The position numbers were made by a program, and so were the translations under genes. The notes beneath the pieces are model-generated. The model had not been told where the DNA came from. It was given only the letters and a program-made list of their open reading frames with translations, and ran no database searches. DNA of 64,000 nucleotides from Ricordea florida. Its lineage: Eukaryota; Cnidaria; Anthozoa; Corallimorpharia; Ricordeidae. The stretch is taken from positions 24,088,618-24,152,617 of the forward strand of contig OX453275.1 in NCBI GenBank assembly GCA_949710005.1, written 5' to 3'. Below are positions 1 through 9,789 of this stretch, piece by piece (position 1 is the stretch's first letter; the number at the start of each line of letters is the position of its first letter).

Positions 1-113
1 TTTGATCTGTTGTATATATGAACGCATGTAATCAACGTTACTCTGTGTGAGAAGGAGAATAAATCGATAACGCGCGATCAACGACTACGTTTCCTTTTTT
101 TCGAATTCTAACA
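1..113 (+). repeat. 5' LTR of BEL/Pao element 1 (3' portion only)
   Basis: Bases 1-113 align without gaps to 9,234-9,346 with about four mismatches, so they are the right half of a long terminal repeat whose left half lies off the window. The repeat ends ..TTCTAACA, immediately before a tRNA primer-binding site. The low divergence between the two LTRs suggests a fairly recent insertion. The target-site duplication cannot be checked because the left flank is missing. Confidence 0.9.
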
Positions 114-131
114 TGGCGCCCAACGTGGGGC
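114..131 (+). promoter_or_regulatory. Primer-binding site complementary to tRNA-Lys(CUU)
   Basis: TGGCGCCCAACGTGGGGC directly follows the LTR end. From my knowledge of animal tRNAs it is the exact complement of the 18 nt at the 3' end of tRNA-Lys(CUU), including CCA. It would prime minus-strand DNA synthesis of the BEL/Pao element. An exact 18-nt match right after an LTR is strong positional evidence. Confidence 0.85.
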
Positions 132-149
132 ACAAGCAACGATCCTGAG

Positions 150-842
150 ATGACAGAACAAGTTCCTCGACTGCGCGCAACCCGTGCAGGGCATAAAGGT
201 GTAATCACAAAACTTATTGGCGAATGCGAAGCGATATTAGAGAGCGAACCCACGGAACTCGACGTTAAATCACTTAATCGATTAGCGAGAAATGAAGCTG
301 CCCTAAAGGAAAAATTGTCAACGATTACAGATCTCAACGAAAGAATCATCGCCGTATGCGACGTTGAAGAAATAGAGAAGGAGATAGAAGATGCCGAAGC
401 CTTAAAATTTAGAATCCAGGATGCAATTGCTAACATTTCGATTTCAACAACACCACCCCCTGAACTGAACACGTCCTTCGCGATGATGGGAACTCCAAAT
501 CAAGTACAGATCGCCGCCAACAAACCTTCCATTCCACCCGAATCGCCTACAGCCTCTTCGATGAATGGAAAATCAGGATATGGTGGACCTCGACCGGCGC
601 GCTCGAAACTACCAAAACTTATCTTACCCAAGTTCCGAGGAGACTTCACGCAGTTCAGAACGTTCTGGGGAACTTTCGAAAGCTCCGTACACTCCAACCC
701 CGACCTTACGAAAATCGATAAATTTAGTTATTTAGTTTCACTGCTCGAGGGAAGTGCTTCGCGTGCTATTGCCGGCCTACCAATAACCGAAGAAAATTAC
801 GACGCCGCTATCGATATTTTGACCAAACGATTTGGGAAGCCT
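150..842 (+). pseudogene. gag: BEL/Pao gag, N-terminal part (DUF1759-type), interrupted by an insertion
   Basis: The reading frame begins 18 nt after the primer-binding site. It encodes an alpha-helical, charged N-terminus (about residues 10-100), a Pro/Ser-rich linker, then a segment beginning LPKLILPKFRGD and continuing through FWGTFESSVHSN, YLVSLLEGSA and ILTKRFGKP. That pattern is characteristic of the gag region of BEL/Pao elements (DUF1759). Homology stops at GKP (base 842), where a transposon with inverted ends begins, and the same frame-type protein resumes at 5,927 (QAQQLISAHMEEL). Codons past 842 are read-through into the insertion. The gag is therefore disrupted; without the insertion its two halves would join near 842/5,927. 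Confidence 0.85.
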
Positions 843-857
843 CCCCTTACAAAAATA

Positions 858-1535
858 TGGTCTATTTTAAATCTATTTTATTCCTATTTTATATGCTGTT
901 TTATTACTATCTTTTTTGTATTTTTTCCCTATTTTCAGGACTATTTTAAAGCAATTTTTTATCTATTTTAAACCTATTATTTTGAAACAAAAAATAGTGA
1001 AAAATAGTCCAGATCTGTGTACTCAAAAATTCTCTAAATTAGCTTTAAAATAGCTTTAAAATAGCCTTAAAATAGTCTAAAATGTGTATGAAATCTGATG
1101 AGAAAATAGTGTTAAAATAGTATGAATAAGACAAGCTGAAAATAAAATAGGTTGAAAATAGCCTTAAAATTGAAATAAAACAGGGATAAAATTGGGATAT
1201 AATAAGAAAAAACCTTGGACAATAGACTGAAAATAGTCTTAAAATAGACATAAAATATGAATAAAATAGTTTCAAAATAGATGCCCTATTTTAAAACTAG
1301 TTTATCCACAGAAAAAAAACAGGTTTAAAATAGACATAAAATATGGATAAAATTGGGATAAGTAGGGAAAAACCTTGGGCCATAAGCTGAAAATAGCCTT
1401 AAAATAGACATAAAACAGAAATAAAATTGGGATAAATAAGAAAAATCCTTGGGCAATAGGCTGAAAATAGCCTTAAAATAGACATAAAACAGGGATAAAA
1501 TAGTTTCAAAATAGGTGCCCTATTTTAAAACTGTT
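858..1535. repeat. Left subterminal AAAATAG-rich array
   Basis: This stretch is made of irregularly spaced AAAATAG motifs (TAGCTTAAAATAG, AGACATAAAATA, CTGAAAATAG). The first ~110 bases carry the inverse form CTATTTT. Larger segments repeat, for example the AAACCTTGGRC..ATAG blocks near 1,210, 1,370 and 1,445. The spurious open frames here, rich in FSYF, only reflect the A/T repeat and are not genes. Confidence 0.8.
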
Positions 1536-2115
1536 TAATATATGCCATGCAAGGTAAATAGTACTGCTAGTTCATAGATCCACAAATCAATTGGGTATAC
1601 AAAATAGCTTGAAAACAGGTAACACTAGAGTTAAATTATTCGAAAAACCTTCCTTACAGACTAAAGTTTGCTCAAACTGTAGTACTTTACAATTGCACCT
1701 GTATGCATGGCAGGATGGTTTGAGACATATTAGGGATCATATAAATTTTTCGGAGACTGTTTCAATTAATTGCACTGTTTTATTTTTTTTCACTCTTTAT
1801 GTAAGGCCAAAGTGATAAAAGGAAGTGTAATACAAAGTAACATAGAAAAAAAACTCATGATTAGGCAGTTAGCTAGCTGCAGTGGCTTTCTCTAGTTCCC
1901 CATCCTTTGCCTTTTTGGGGCTGTTGTACGTTTTCCTGAAATAAAAATAGAGCAAAAATTAACAGGCAATATTTTACACAGCAGTAAGTTTATATTTTAA
2001 TTACCTTTGTGAACAATATGATTTTGCTATTTGATTTTTTAAAATTAAGATTGATTGAATTATGCAACACCGTATCACTGAAAAGAATGCTATATCGTAT
2101 TTTGGACCATTTTCC
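1536..2115. other. Noncoding interior of the 5.1-kb insertion
   Basis: AT-rich sequence with no reading frame that resembles a protein and no recognisable RNA gene. It separates the AAAATAG array from a nested MITE. Confidence 0.5.
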
Positions 2116-2266
2116 GTAAGATTTCCGCACAGGTCCCTACTTCATTATGCATTCTGTAACTATACTATTTCGTTCCTCGAACACAAGAAATATTTGCACG
2201 TGCATTACACCAGACAAGACAGCTTCAGCATGCATAATGAAGTAGGGACCTGTGCGGAAATCTTAC
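2116..2266. mobile_element. 151-bp MITE, copy 1
   Basis: It begins GTAAGATTTCCGCACAGG and ends with the reverse complement; the terminal inverted repeats are about 36 bp. Two more 151-bp copies occur at 13,053-13,203 and 42,204-42,354. It has no coding capacity and must be mobilised in trans. It is nested in the 5.1-kb insertion, which is itself nested in a BEL/Pao gag. Confidence 0.85.
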
Positions 2267-4651
2267 CCCATTTTCTGTCAAACTTAAATGTTAACAACTT
2301 ATAAGTTCTATAATCGCAAGCAATCTTAAACTTGTTTCGGTGTTGAGCTGTGTAACAAACGAACAAAGCAAATCTGTGTTTGATTGTTTCGGTCTTTCGC
2401 TCTTTAGCGACGCCTTTTCACACATGGTATCAAGATCTCTGAAAATACTTTGGTCATAAGCTAGATATTGATCGCTGTTTATGCTCTAAAGCTAAACCTA
2501 TCTTTGAGCAACAGCTTAAAACTGCAGCAGATTCAAACAATTCTCTCATTCGAACGGCTTGCAGCTTTTCGATCAAACAGATTCCAGTCTCAATTAATTG
2601 CCCTTCACTCTGATTTTTCCGCCGAAAGACGAAAGACCGAGGTCAAATCACACCAGATCATGCATGTCAAAGGACGGACTGGAGAAATCAATATCGAGTG
2701 AAACATTTTACGTTTCAAAACAAAATACGACATTAACATGGTATTGGGCCACCGCGACTTTTTTTTTAATCCTAACGTCTAAGAAAGGCTGTTTGCTGTC
2801 TTGCACGCCTTGTCAGTTGTCACAACTCTTTTCTGGCGGTCAGGAAACAGGATGCTACCGTATGACCCAACCAGTGAAGCGCCAGAGATTAGAAGTTAAT
2901 TTACCGTGAAACTCATAGTTTTGCACGGGCTAAAGAAGTCCCAGGACTATTAGCTTTCCATAATTGTCAGGCTGTGGTCAATATAATTCATAAGGTCAGA
3001 TACGTGTAATTTTGGCATATCAGTGATAGTAAATTCACTGGAATTTACGAACAAAGTGAATGTGCACTGGCGGTTAAAGCCCAGTTAACTTTTACTTGAA
3101 AGGTTAGACTATTTTTTTAAGACTATATAATAAATTTAAAACTTGCGATCATTTCTGTAACTGGACACAATGTGGCGGGATCAGTTACAAAGCTAATATA
3201 ACAAAGCTTCCATTGACCAGCGCGCAGTTTGTCGGCTACTAATCAACCATCGTTTTCAACAGTTGTTACCAACGTATATAGCATGTATTCCGTGATCACA
3301 TTCTTAATATCAGCTTAAGATTTGTTACGGAATATGTGTTCAGTTTGAGATCAATTCCTCCTTGGAGACGAAACTTCGTGCACGCTACAAGCCACCACAA
3401 ACATTTCACGAAGGTCCAAATCTCTAGGGATCATCGATATATAGCTTTTACAATCATCGAATCATAGCAATACTTTTTAGGATTGAGGTACGATCTTACC
3501 TGATATGTAGTAGACTTGAACGGTTGATGTTGATGAAAATGAAGACAGAAGACTGAGAAAATTTGGAAAGAACGGTGGTTGAATTGATCGTTCAACTGCA
3601 GCCTGGTTCAACTGAGCGCATTGTGGCCTCGCTCTGAGCATTGGCATTCTTCTCTTCCCGCCACAAATTTCAAGCTGCTTATTGGTTCAAAGACTCGTAT
3701 CCAGTTTTTGTCAGTCACATTTTGGACTTGGTTGCTGTGCCGTTCGTGGGCTTTCGCTTTTCCTAAAAGCACAAGGGACGATTCTGGCTTCAAAAAGTGG
3801 TGATTTTAAGCTGAAGGTGAGCCTTCGCGTCCAACTCTTTGGCGAAGAAAGAAACTAAAACGAAAAATTCAAAGCAACCAAGAAGACGAGTTGTGTGACA
3901 ACGAAATATCACAACATCAACCGGATTCTCAAGATCAAGATGCATGTAAACATGGACACGGCTCCACTTCAAAGTTACAAAGTGACACATAACTTGATGA
4001 TATGATGCAGACGATTCAAAGTGACAGTAGTTTTTCTAGCTTTTCGGACCACTTTTGTCTTGGTAAGCGTCATTTTCATTCTTTTCAGTCACGAGTTGAG
4101 CATAAATATTTTTGCACAATTTTCACCTAATTAATACATATGCCAGCCTGTTGATCGAGCCTTTAGAGAGATCTAGAGTAAACATTCCCACGTGGAGTTT
4201 TTTTTTTAAGTCGCAAAGGGCCTTGAGTATATTCCTGAGTTAGAAATTAGAATTTAGAATTGTGGCAATACGATTTGTGTCAAAACTTCGTGCTATAAGT
4301 TAAGTGATCTTAATACATGAATGTAGTGCTCAGACCGCATGAGTTATTTTTCTATTTCAAATTTACTGCACCCTTTATTACATTGCACAAACAATCTTTA
4401 TTACAGCCCCCAAAACGAGAGTTTTTTTTTTTGCATCGGAGCAACTTCAAAATTATACCCCGGCCATTTTTGAACGTTTAAAATCTACTTTCCTACGTCA
4501 AAAATCAAGGCTTCAGAAACAACTCTCAATGATCTCAATTGAAAATTCTATGGGTTTTCATTGTGGTTGAAATCAATGCCGAAGAACAATCATTATCATA
4601 GTCCCACATCCTTATAAACTATATCAGTAATTTTATTTATATAATTTTCTT
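2267..4651. other. Long noncoding stretch inside the insertion
   Basis: No convincing gene was found in these 2.4 kb on either strand. Short open frames near 2,470-2,910 and 3,600-4,000 lack family features and overlap one another in different frames. The stretch may hold introns and 5' sequence of the exon at 4,652, which fits an intron-containing transposase gene but cannot be shown here. Confidence 0.4.
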
Positions 4652-5122
4652 TTGATACCAGATGACAGTGTTTCCTTAATTTCTGAAAATTCTGCTGACC
4701 ACAAGTTCAATGAATTTGTCAGCTTGATGCAAGAGATACCAGCTAATGAAGAATTTTGTGAAGAGAGTAACACTGTGCATAAAGAAATCACGGATACCTA
4801 CATGTATGCAGAAGAACTAGCCAGACTAATTGAGAAAATAGAAGTGGAAAAAGTGGCATTGGGTGTTGAAGAAACAAAAGATGAAGGCACAGAACTTGAA
4901 TTGTTGTATGAATATAGCAGAATTTCTGTTGGAGAAAGTTTAGCTCTTATCATGGCATTTATTATGCAACACAAACTGTCCATGTTTGCCCCTGATGTTC
5001 TCATCAGCCTCCTTGAGTTGCACTGTCCCAAGGAAAATAATGCAGCGAAAGGGTTGAGCCAATTCAAATACTTCCAATGTCTTAAGCATCCTATGAAAAA
5101 ATGTATTTTCTATTTATTTTAG
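4652..5122 (+). CDS. Possible transposase-associated exon in the insertion
   Basis: The frame codes for an acidic N-terminus (about residues 1-90) followed by a hydrophobic helical segment containing SVGESLALIMAFIMQHKL and DVLISLLELHCP, ending near a run of FKYFQ. This helical pattern resembles the conserved N-terminal region of intron-bearing Tnp2-like transposase proteins in animal genomes; that is recognition by pattern only. No zinc finger or catalytic DDE residues are visible, and the frame is probably one exon of a longer or decayed gene. The first codons follow a run (TTTTGATACCAG) that could be a splice acceptor, so the ATG may not be the true start. Confidence 0.35.
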   Translation: MIPDDSVSLISENSADHKFNEFVSLMQEIPANEEFCEESNTVHKEITDTYMYAEELARLIEKIEVEKVALGVEETKDEGTELELLYEYSRISVGESLALIMAFIMQHKLSMFAPDVLISLLELHCPKENNAAKGLSQFKYFQCLKHPMKKCIFYLF

Positions 5123-5335
5123 AAAAATGCGGTGAAGAAAAAAGGAAAACAACTTGTTTACTTTGATCATAAAAATGGAAATTCTCTGTGACTGCACCAT
5201 CATCATGTCTAAAGCTTGTGCTAGGTCTGTGTTTTTTGTGAAGATATAGAAACAGTTTTAAACCAATCAGCATATTTTTGGGGGTGCTATTTTCTAACTG
5301 AACAATGATACATTGCAATTGAATTTTGATTATCA

Positions 5336-5912
5336 GTAAATAAAATAGGAATAAAATATAGTTTCACTTGGCATGCATGTTACGTATAACATTGTGGGGT
5401 GTTTGGGATAAAACAGGATTAAAATAGACTATTTTATACATATTTTGCAATTTGGAGTAGAATCTCCCTCAAAAAAACAGGAATAAAACAGTCTATTTTA
5501 AGTCTATTTTACATCATTCAAGGTTTTCATCAATAAAATAGGATTGTAATAGCCTATTTTATTTATATTTTCCAAAGGAACTGCCAATAACCTTTCCTTT
5601 CTGCAGAAAAATATAAATAAAATAGCCTATTTTCTCACTGTTTTATACAGCAATACTGATATCAGAATGTAAAATTGGGTTAAAATAGTCTGTTTTACAG
5701 ACTATTTTTTCAGTTTGGTATGAGAAAATAGAGATAAAACATACCATCTTGTTAAAAATAGGTTTAAAATAAAACTAAAACACAAATAAAATAGATGCTC
5801 TATTTTCTCTTTCTGGTAAAATAGGAATAAAATATAGATCAGTGAGAAAAAAACAGGGAAAAAATAGCTGTGATAGCATTAAAATAGTTATAAAATATGG
5901 ATAAAATAGGAT
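5336..5912. repeat. Right subterminal AAAATAG-rich array
   Basis: The stretch carries mixed AAAATAG and CTATTTTA motifs, ending in ATAAAATAGG just before the right inverted end. It mirrors the array at 858-1,535 in motif content. Both ends of one insertion carrying the same short motif suggests transposase-binding sites or expansion of a subterminal repeat. Confidence 0.75.
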
Positions 5913-5926
5913 TATTTTTGTAAGGG

Positions 5927-7594
5927 CAGGCTCAACAGCTCATTTCCGCTCACATGGAGGAACTTTTAAAGATTTCGGCCTGTTCTCCGGATAAACCGTT
6001 CCAACTGCGTTATTTATACGACAAGATCAGCGTCAACATAAGAGGACTAGAAGCACTTGGAGTGAAGTCCGAACAATATGGTAGCCTACTACTTCCTATC
6101 ATTATGTCAAAGCTTCCCCCAGAGGTCAGAGTACATGTGGCACGTAATACATCTCAAGATGTTTGGTCGATCGAACCGTTGTTAGATTTGATACACAATG
6201 AAATCGAAGCAAGAGAGATCAGCGAGAAGGTCAAAATCATGTCAGAGCCTAGACGACCAGCGCATTTCACTGGAAATTCTACCAGGGAAACACCCGCAAC
6301 AGCAGGAGCATTCTTTGTCGATTCAAAAACAGGGAATATACCGACATGTGTTTATTGTTCGGGAAAGCATTTTTCGGCTTCGTGCGAAATTGTTATCGAA
6401 ATAGGCGCTCGTAAGGAAATTCTCAAGCGAGAGAAGAGATGCTTCGTCTGTTTGAAACGGGGACACCATCAAGATCAGTGCGACAGAAATTGCAGAAAGT
6501 GTAAACAAAGGCATCATCAATCGATCTGCCAAGCAAGAAATCAAAGTAATCCGCCCATCAACGCCGCACCCGCGACCTCGCGTTCTTCTGTTAACCTCGC
6601 TACACAAGAAAGATCTGATGATTCCCCGACGCTCGAAAACGGCAACCCATGCACCACAACTGTAACTTCCACGACTTCTGAGAACGAAAACACCAAGAAA
6701 AGAGTTTTATTGCAGACGGCGCGCGCGATAGCAACAAACAAAGATGATACAAGATCGACAACAGTAAGACTATTGTTTGACAACGGAAGTCAGCGAACTT
6801 ACGTCTCGAACAACTTGCGATCAAAATTAAACCTGAAGTCCACTCAAACGGAACGACTTAACCTTAACACGTTCGGAGAAACAAAATACAAGAAACAAAT
6901 TTGTGATGTGGTAGAATTGTCACTACGAAAGCCTGGATGCAATGACGGCGCTATAATCATTTCTGCATTAACATTTCCGGTTATTTGTTCGCCTTTGCCA
7001 GCCAAGGTCTCTGTGAATTATCCTCATTTATATGGATTGGAGCTAGCAGACAAGCCATGTGACACGCCAGATGGCACGATTGATTTGCTGATCGGCTGCG
7101 ACTATTACTGGGACATCGTGACGGGGGAGACAAAACGAGGAGAGGATGGTCCTATTGCCGTAAAAAGCAAACTAGGATGGCTTTTGTCCGGACCGATTAA
7201 AGGTTCTGCAACACAAGACGACATAACTCATTCCAATTTGATTATTGAAGCACAAGAGTCACTATTGGTGGGAAATGAAGATGATGCTCTTGTCGAAGCT
7301 CTCAAAAGCTTTTGGGAGGTTGAGTCAATCGGTATCAAGGACCTACCCAATGAAGACCTTCGTGAAGAATCCTTTGCAATAGACGTGAAACAAAATGCCG
7401 ATCGCTATGAAGTCAAGCTGCCGTGGAAAAGGGACTGCATACCATCTTCTGACAATTATCAACTGAGCGAATCACGACTGAGATCTTTACATCACAAGCT
7501 TCGCAAGGATCCACAGTTATTATGCGAATACGATAAGATTATTAAAGAGCAGTTGAAGGCAAGAATAGTTGAGAAGGCGACAAACGAAGAATGA
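5927..7594 (+). pseudogene. gag-pro: BEL/Pao gag C-terminus, zinc knuckles and aspartic protease
   Basis: Coding homology resumes at 5,927 (first Met at 5,954). It contains two cysteine-rich clusters, CVYCSGKHFSASC and CFVCLKRGHHQDQC followed by CRKCKQRHHQSIC, which match the gag zinc-knuckle region of BEL/Pao elements. A retropepsin-like active site follows, VRLLFDNGSQRTYVS, with DNGS in place of the common DTGA. Protease-RT linker sequence with LIGCDYYW and KLGWLLSGP comes next. The frame ends at a TGA (7,592-7,594), but the same frame continues with clear RT homology straight after, so this is one polyprotein frame interrupted by one in-frame stop. Confidence 0.88.
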
Positions 7595-9019
7595 AACAGC
7601 GAAAGAAATGCAGCCCAAGTTCACTATTTACCACATCATGCAGTCGTACGGAAAGATCGTGAGACGACAAAGGTCCGAATTGTGTACGATGGTTCAGCAA
7701 AGTCCGTCAAGCAAGGGAAATCATTGAATGATTGTCTTGAAACAGGCCCAAACTTCATACCGCATGTTTTCGACATTTTAGCGAATTTTCGAAAGAAAGA
7801 AGTGGCCCTCACAGCTGATATCGAAAAGGCTTTCCTCATGGTTGGCATTCAAGAAGAACATCGAGATTATCTTCGCTTCTTGTGGTTTGATGACCCACAT
7901 CTCGAGAAACCTCCGATTGTACAGTACAGATTCACTCGACTTGTGTTTGGCTTACGACCTTCACCCTCTATTTTAGGAGCGACAATTTTGCACCACTTAA
8001 AGCTGTACAAACAAAGTGACCCAGAGATGGCAGAGCTACTGGAAAAGTCTTTTTATGTAGACGATCTCTTGACGGGGAAGTCAACTGAAGAAAAGGTCCT
8101 CGCCATTTACCATCGAACGAAGAAAATCATGTCCGAAGGAGGATTTAATCTCAGAAAATGGAGATCCAACTCACCGAATGTGCAAAAGGAGATCTCACGA
8201 ATTGAAGGCAAACCAGCATCCATCGACGTCCATAGGACCGCGACAAGCAAAGAAGACGACGAGTCGTACGCGAAATCTAACACTGGTCTCTTTTCATCCT
8301 TAAACGATGAAGATTCGTTCGTTAAAGTACTAGGCCTGAACTGGGACACGCGCACTGACGAAATTTTCTTCAGCTTTTCTGAATTGAATGCATATGTTAG
8401 TTGTCTTCCGCTCACCAAGAGATCCGTTCTCAAGGCAACGGCAAAGATTTTTGATCCCATGGGATTCCTTACACCGCTGACGGTAGGGATGAAAATCTTG
8501 TTTCAAGAACTTTGCATAGAGAAAACAAGTTGGGATTCCGAGTTACAGGGAAACTCACGTCGTCGGTGGAAATCTTTTCTCGCAGAGCTCAAGATGATCG
8601 ATCGCTACCGCATTCCAAGGTGCTACTTCTCAAGAAAACCTGTAGACAGTCAAGTACACGGGTTCGGAGACGCATCAGAACGCGCTTACGCCGCAGCTGT
8701 TTATATCCTAAACAGGTACAGCGATGGACACGTCCAAATTAGACTTGTCGCGTCAAAATCAAGAGTTGCTCCCATCAAGAAGCAAACAATTCCTTGGTTA
8801 CAGTTATTAGGAGCTCTTATCTTAGCCAGACTAGTGACGAAGTTGAAATCAATCGGAACAGAGTTTCGAACGGTTCTGTGGAGTGACTCAACAGTTGCAC
8901 TAAGCTGGATCAAGAATGAACGACTGTGGAAGCAGTATGTTGGTTTACGAGTGGATGAGATTCGCAGCCTAACCCCCCCGGAATTATGGAGACATTGTCC
9001 CAGAGAAGTGAAACGCTGA
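7595..9019 (+). pseudogene. pol: BEL/Pao reverse transcriptase and RNase H
   Basis: In-frame continuation of the preceding frame (first Met at 7,682). RT landmarks are in order: VRIVYDGSAK, LTADIEKAFLMV (motif A Asp), YRFTRLVFGLRPSPSIL (motif B region), and FYVDDLLTG (the YVDD catalytic pair). The connection region and RNase H follow with GFGDASERAYAAAVYI and LWSDSTVALSWI. The frame stops just after ELWRHCPREVKR, where an integrase module is expected. Only about 120 nt separate this end from the 3' LTR, so the integrase has been deleted and the copy is non-autonomous. Confidence 0.9.
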
Positions 9020-9131
9020 GTCGAGTCCATACAACCTCTCATCATTTTCTTGTAAATAATACGAACGGAGAACTTATATGACTTTATATTTTTTTGATTT
9101 TTTCGGTGTAGTTGATTCACTACGTGAACAA

Positions 9132-9141
9132 CTAGGGGGAG
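9132..9141 (+). promoter_or_regulatory. Polypurine tract of BEL/Pao element 1
   Basis: CTAGGGGGAG immediately precedes the TGTAAC start of the 3' LTR. This is the position and composition expected of the plus-strand primer of an LTR element. It marks the left boundary of the LTR independently of the alignment. Confidence 0.75.
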
Positions 9142-9346
9142 TGTAACAAATCACACACCATGTGTTACATAATCCAAGGTCACGCTCTTGTCACGCGCTT
9201 GTTTTGTTTGTACATATGTCACGTGATCTTAAATTTGATCTGTTGTATATATGACCGCATGTAATCAACGTTACTCTGAGTGAGAACGAGAATAAATCGA
9301 TAACGCGCGATCAACGACTACGTTTCCTTTTTTTCGAATTCTAAGA
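9142..9346 (+). repeat. 3' LTR of BEL/Pao element 1
   Basis: About 205 bp, starting TGTAACAAATC after the purine tract and ending ..TTCTAAGA, where the 5' copy ends ..TTCTAACA. The right 113 bp match window bases 1-113. It contains a TATA-like stretch (TTGTATATATGA, about 9,240) and AATAAATCG (about 9,291), which could serve as promoter and polyadenylation signal. Confidence 0.88.
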
Positions 9347-9704
9347 ATTGAATATGGAGTGCTTGTAGTGAGAGAGAGAGAGTGCTGAACGCTAATCTCC
9401 TTAATAGTGATACAGAAAATCCTATTTCTACACATGGTAGCATCAGGACGTTGGTACGAAAAAACGAAGCCATTTTGTGTTCGGTTTTAGAATTATTGGA
9501 AAAGCTTGTGGCAAGTGAAAAACTGCAGGCTTGTGTATTACAAATTTATCCAAAAACGCTCTTAAGGAAAAAACATTCGGGTGGTTTCATTTTCTCGGCC
9601 AAAGGGGATTTAACAAATTTACATAACACGTGGTATATTATTAGTATTTTTAATCATTCATATGCGCGCAGCGCAGTGAATGAGTTGTTGTGGGGGCCGG
9701 ATTT
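9347..9704. other. Unassigned sequence right of the LTR
   Basis: An open frame (9,382-9,732) crosses this stretch but shows no family feature I recognise and runs into a tandem repeat. The last 50 bases (ATATGCGCGCAGCGCAGTGAATGAG..) recur inverted at about 43,880-43,930, so the stretch includes part of a dispersed repeat. I do not call a gene. Confidence 0.4.
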
Positions 9705-9772
9705 GTGGACAATTAATTGCGTGGACAATTAATTGCGTGGACAATTAATTGCGTAGACAATTAATTGCGTAG
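9705..9772 (+). repeat. 16-bp tandem repeat, about four copies
   Basis: GTGGACAATTAATTGC is repeated head to tail (later copies read GTAGAC). The core CAATTAATTG is palindromic. The flanking AGACAGAAATCAAATTGATAT matches, inverted, the end of the repeat near 43,145-43,165, which suggests a locally expanded transposon terminus. Confidence 0.8.
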
Positions 9773-9789
9773 ACAGAAATCAAATTGAT

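Larger units (their letters stand above)
844..5926. mobile_element. 5.1-kb DNA-transposon-like insertion with CCCTTACAAAAATA inverted ends
   Basis: The two ends are inverted copies: CCCTTACAAAAATA at 844-857 and its reverse complement at 5,913-5,926. The insertion splits the gag frame cleanly, with BEL/Pao coding homology on both sides. Both subterminal regions are packed with AAAATAG/CTATTTT motifs in opposite orientations, a subterminal-repeat design like that of CACTA/EnSpm transposons. A possible transposase-associated exon lies at 4,652-5,122. No clean target-site duplication is visible (left flank ..CCTC, right flank CAGG..), so the superfamily is not proved. Confidence 0.7.

Noticed and set aside
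2062..2304. 80-codon open frame
   Set aside because: It is mostly a 151-bp MITE with inverted ends; translation has no protein-like pattern.
840..5930. Target-site duplication for the 5.1-kb insertion
   Set aside because: Left flank ..GCCTC and right flank CAGGCTC.. are not a clean duplication at the inverted ends, so none was claimed.
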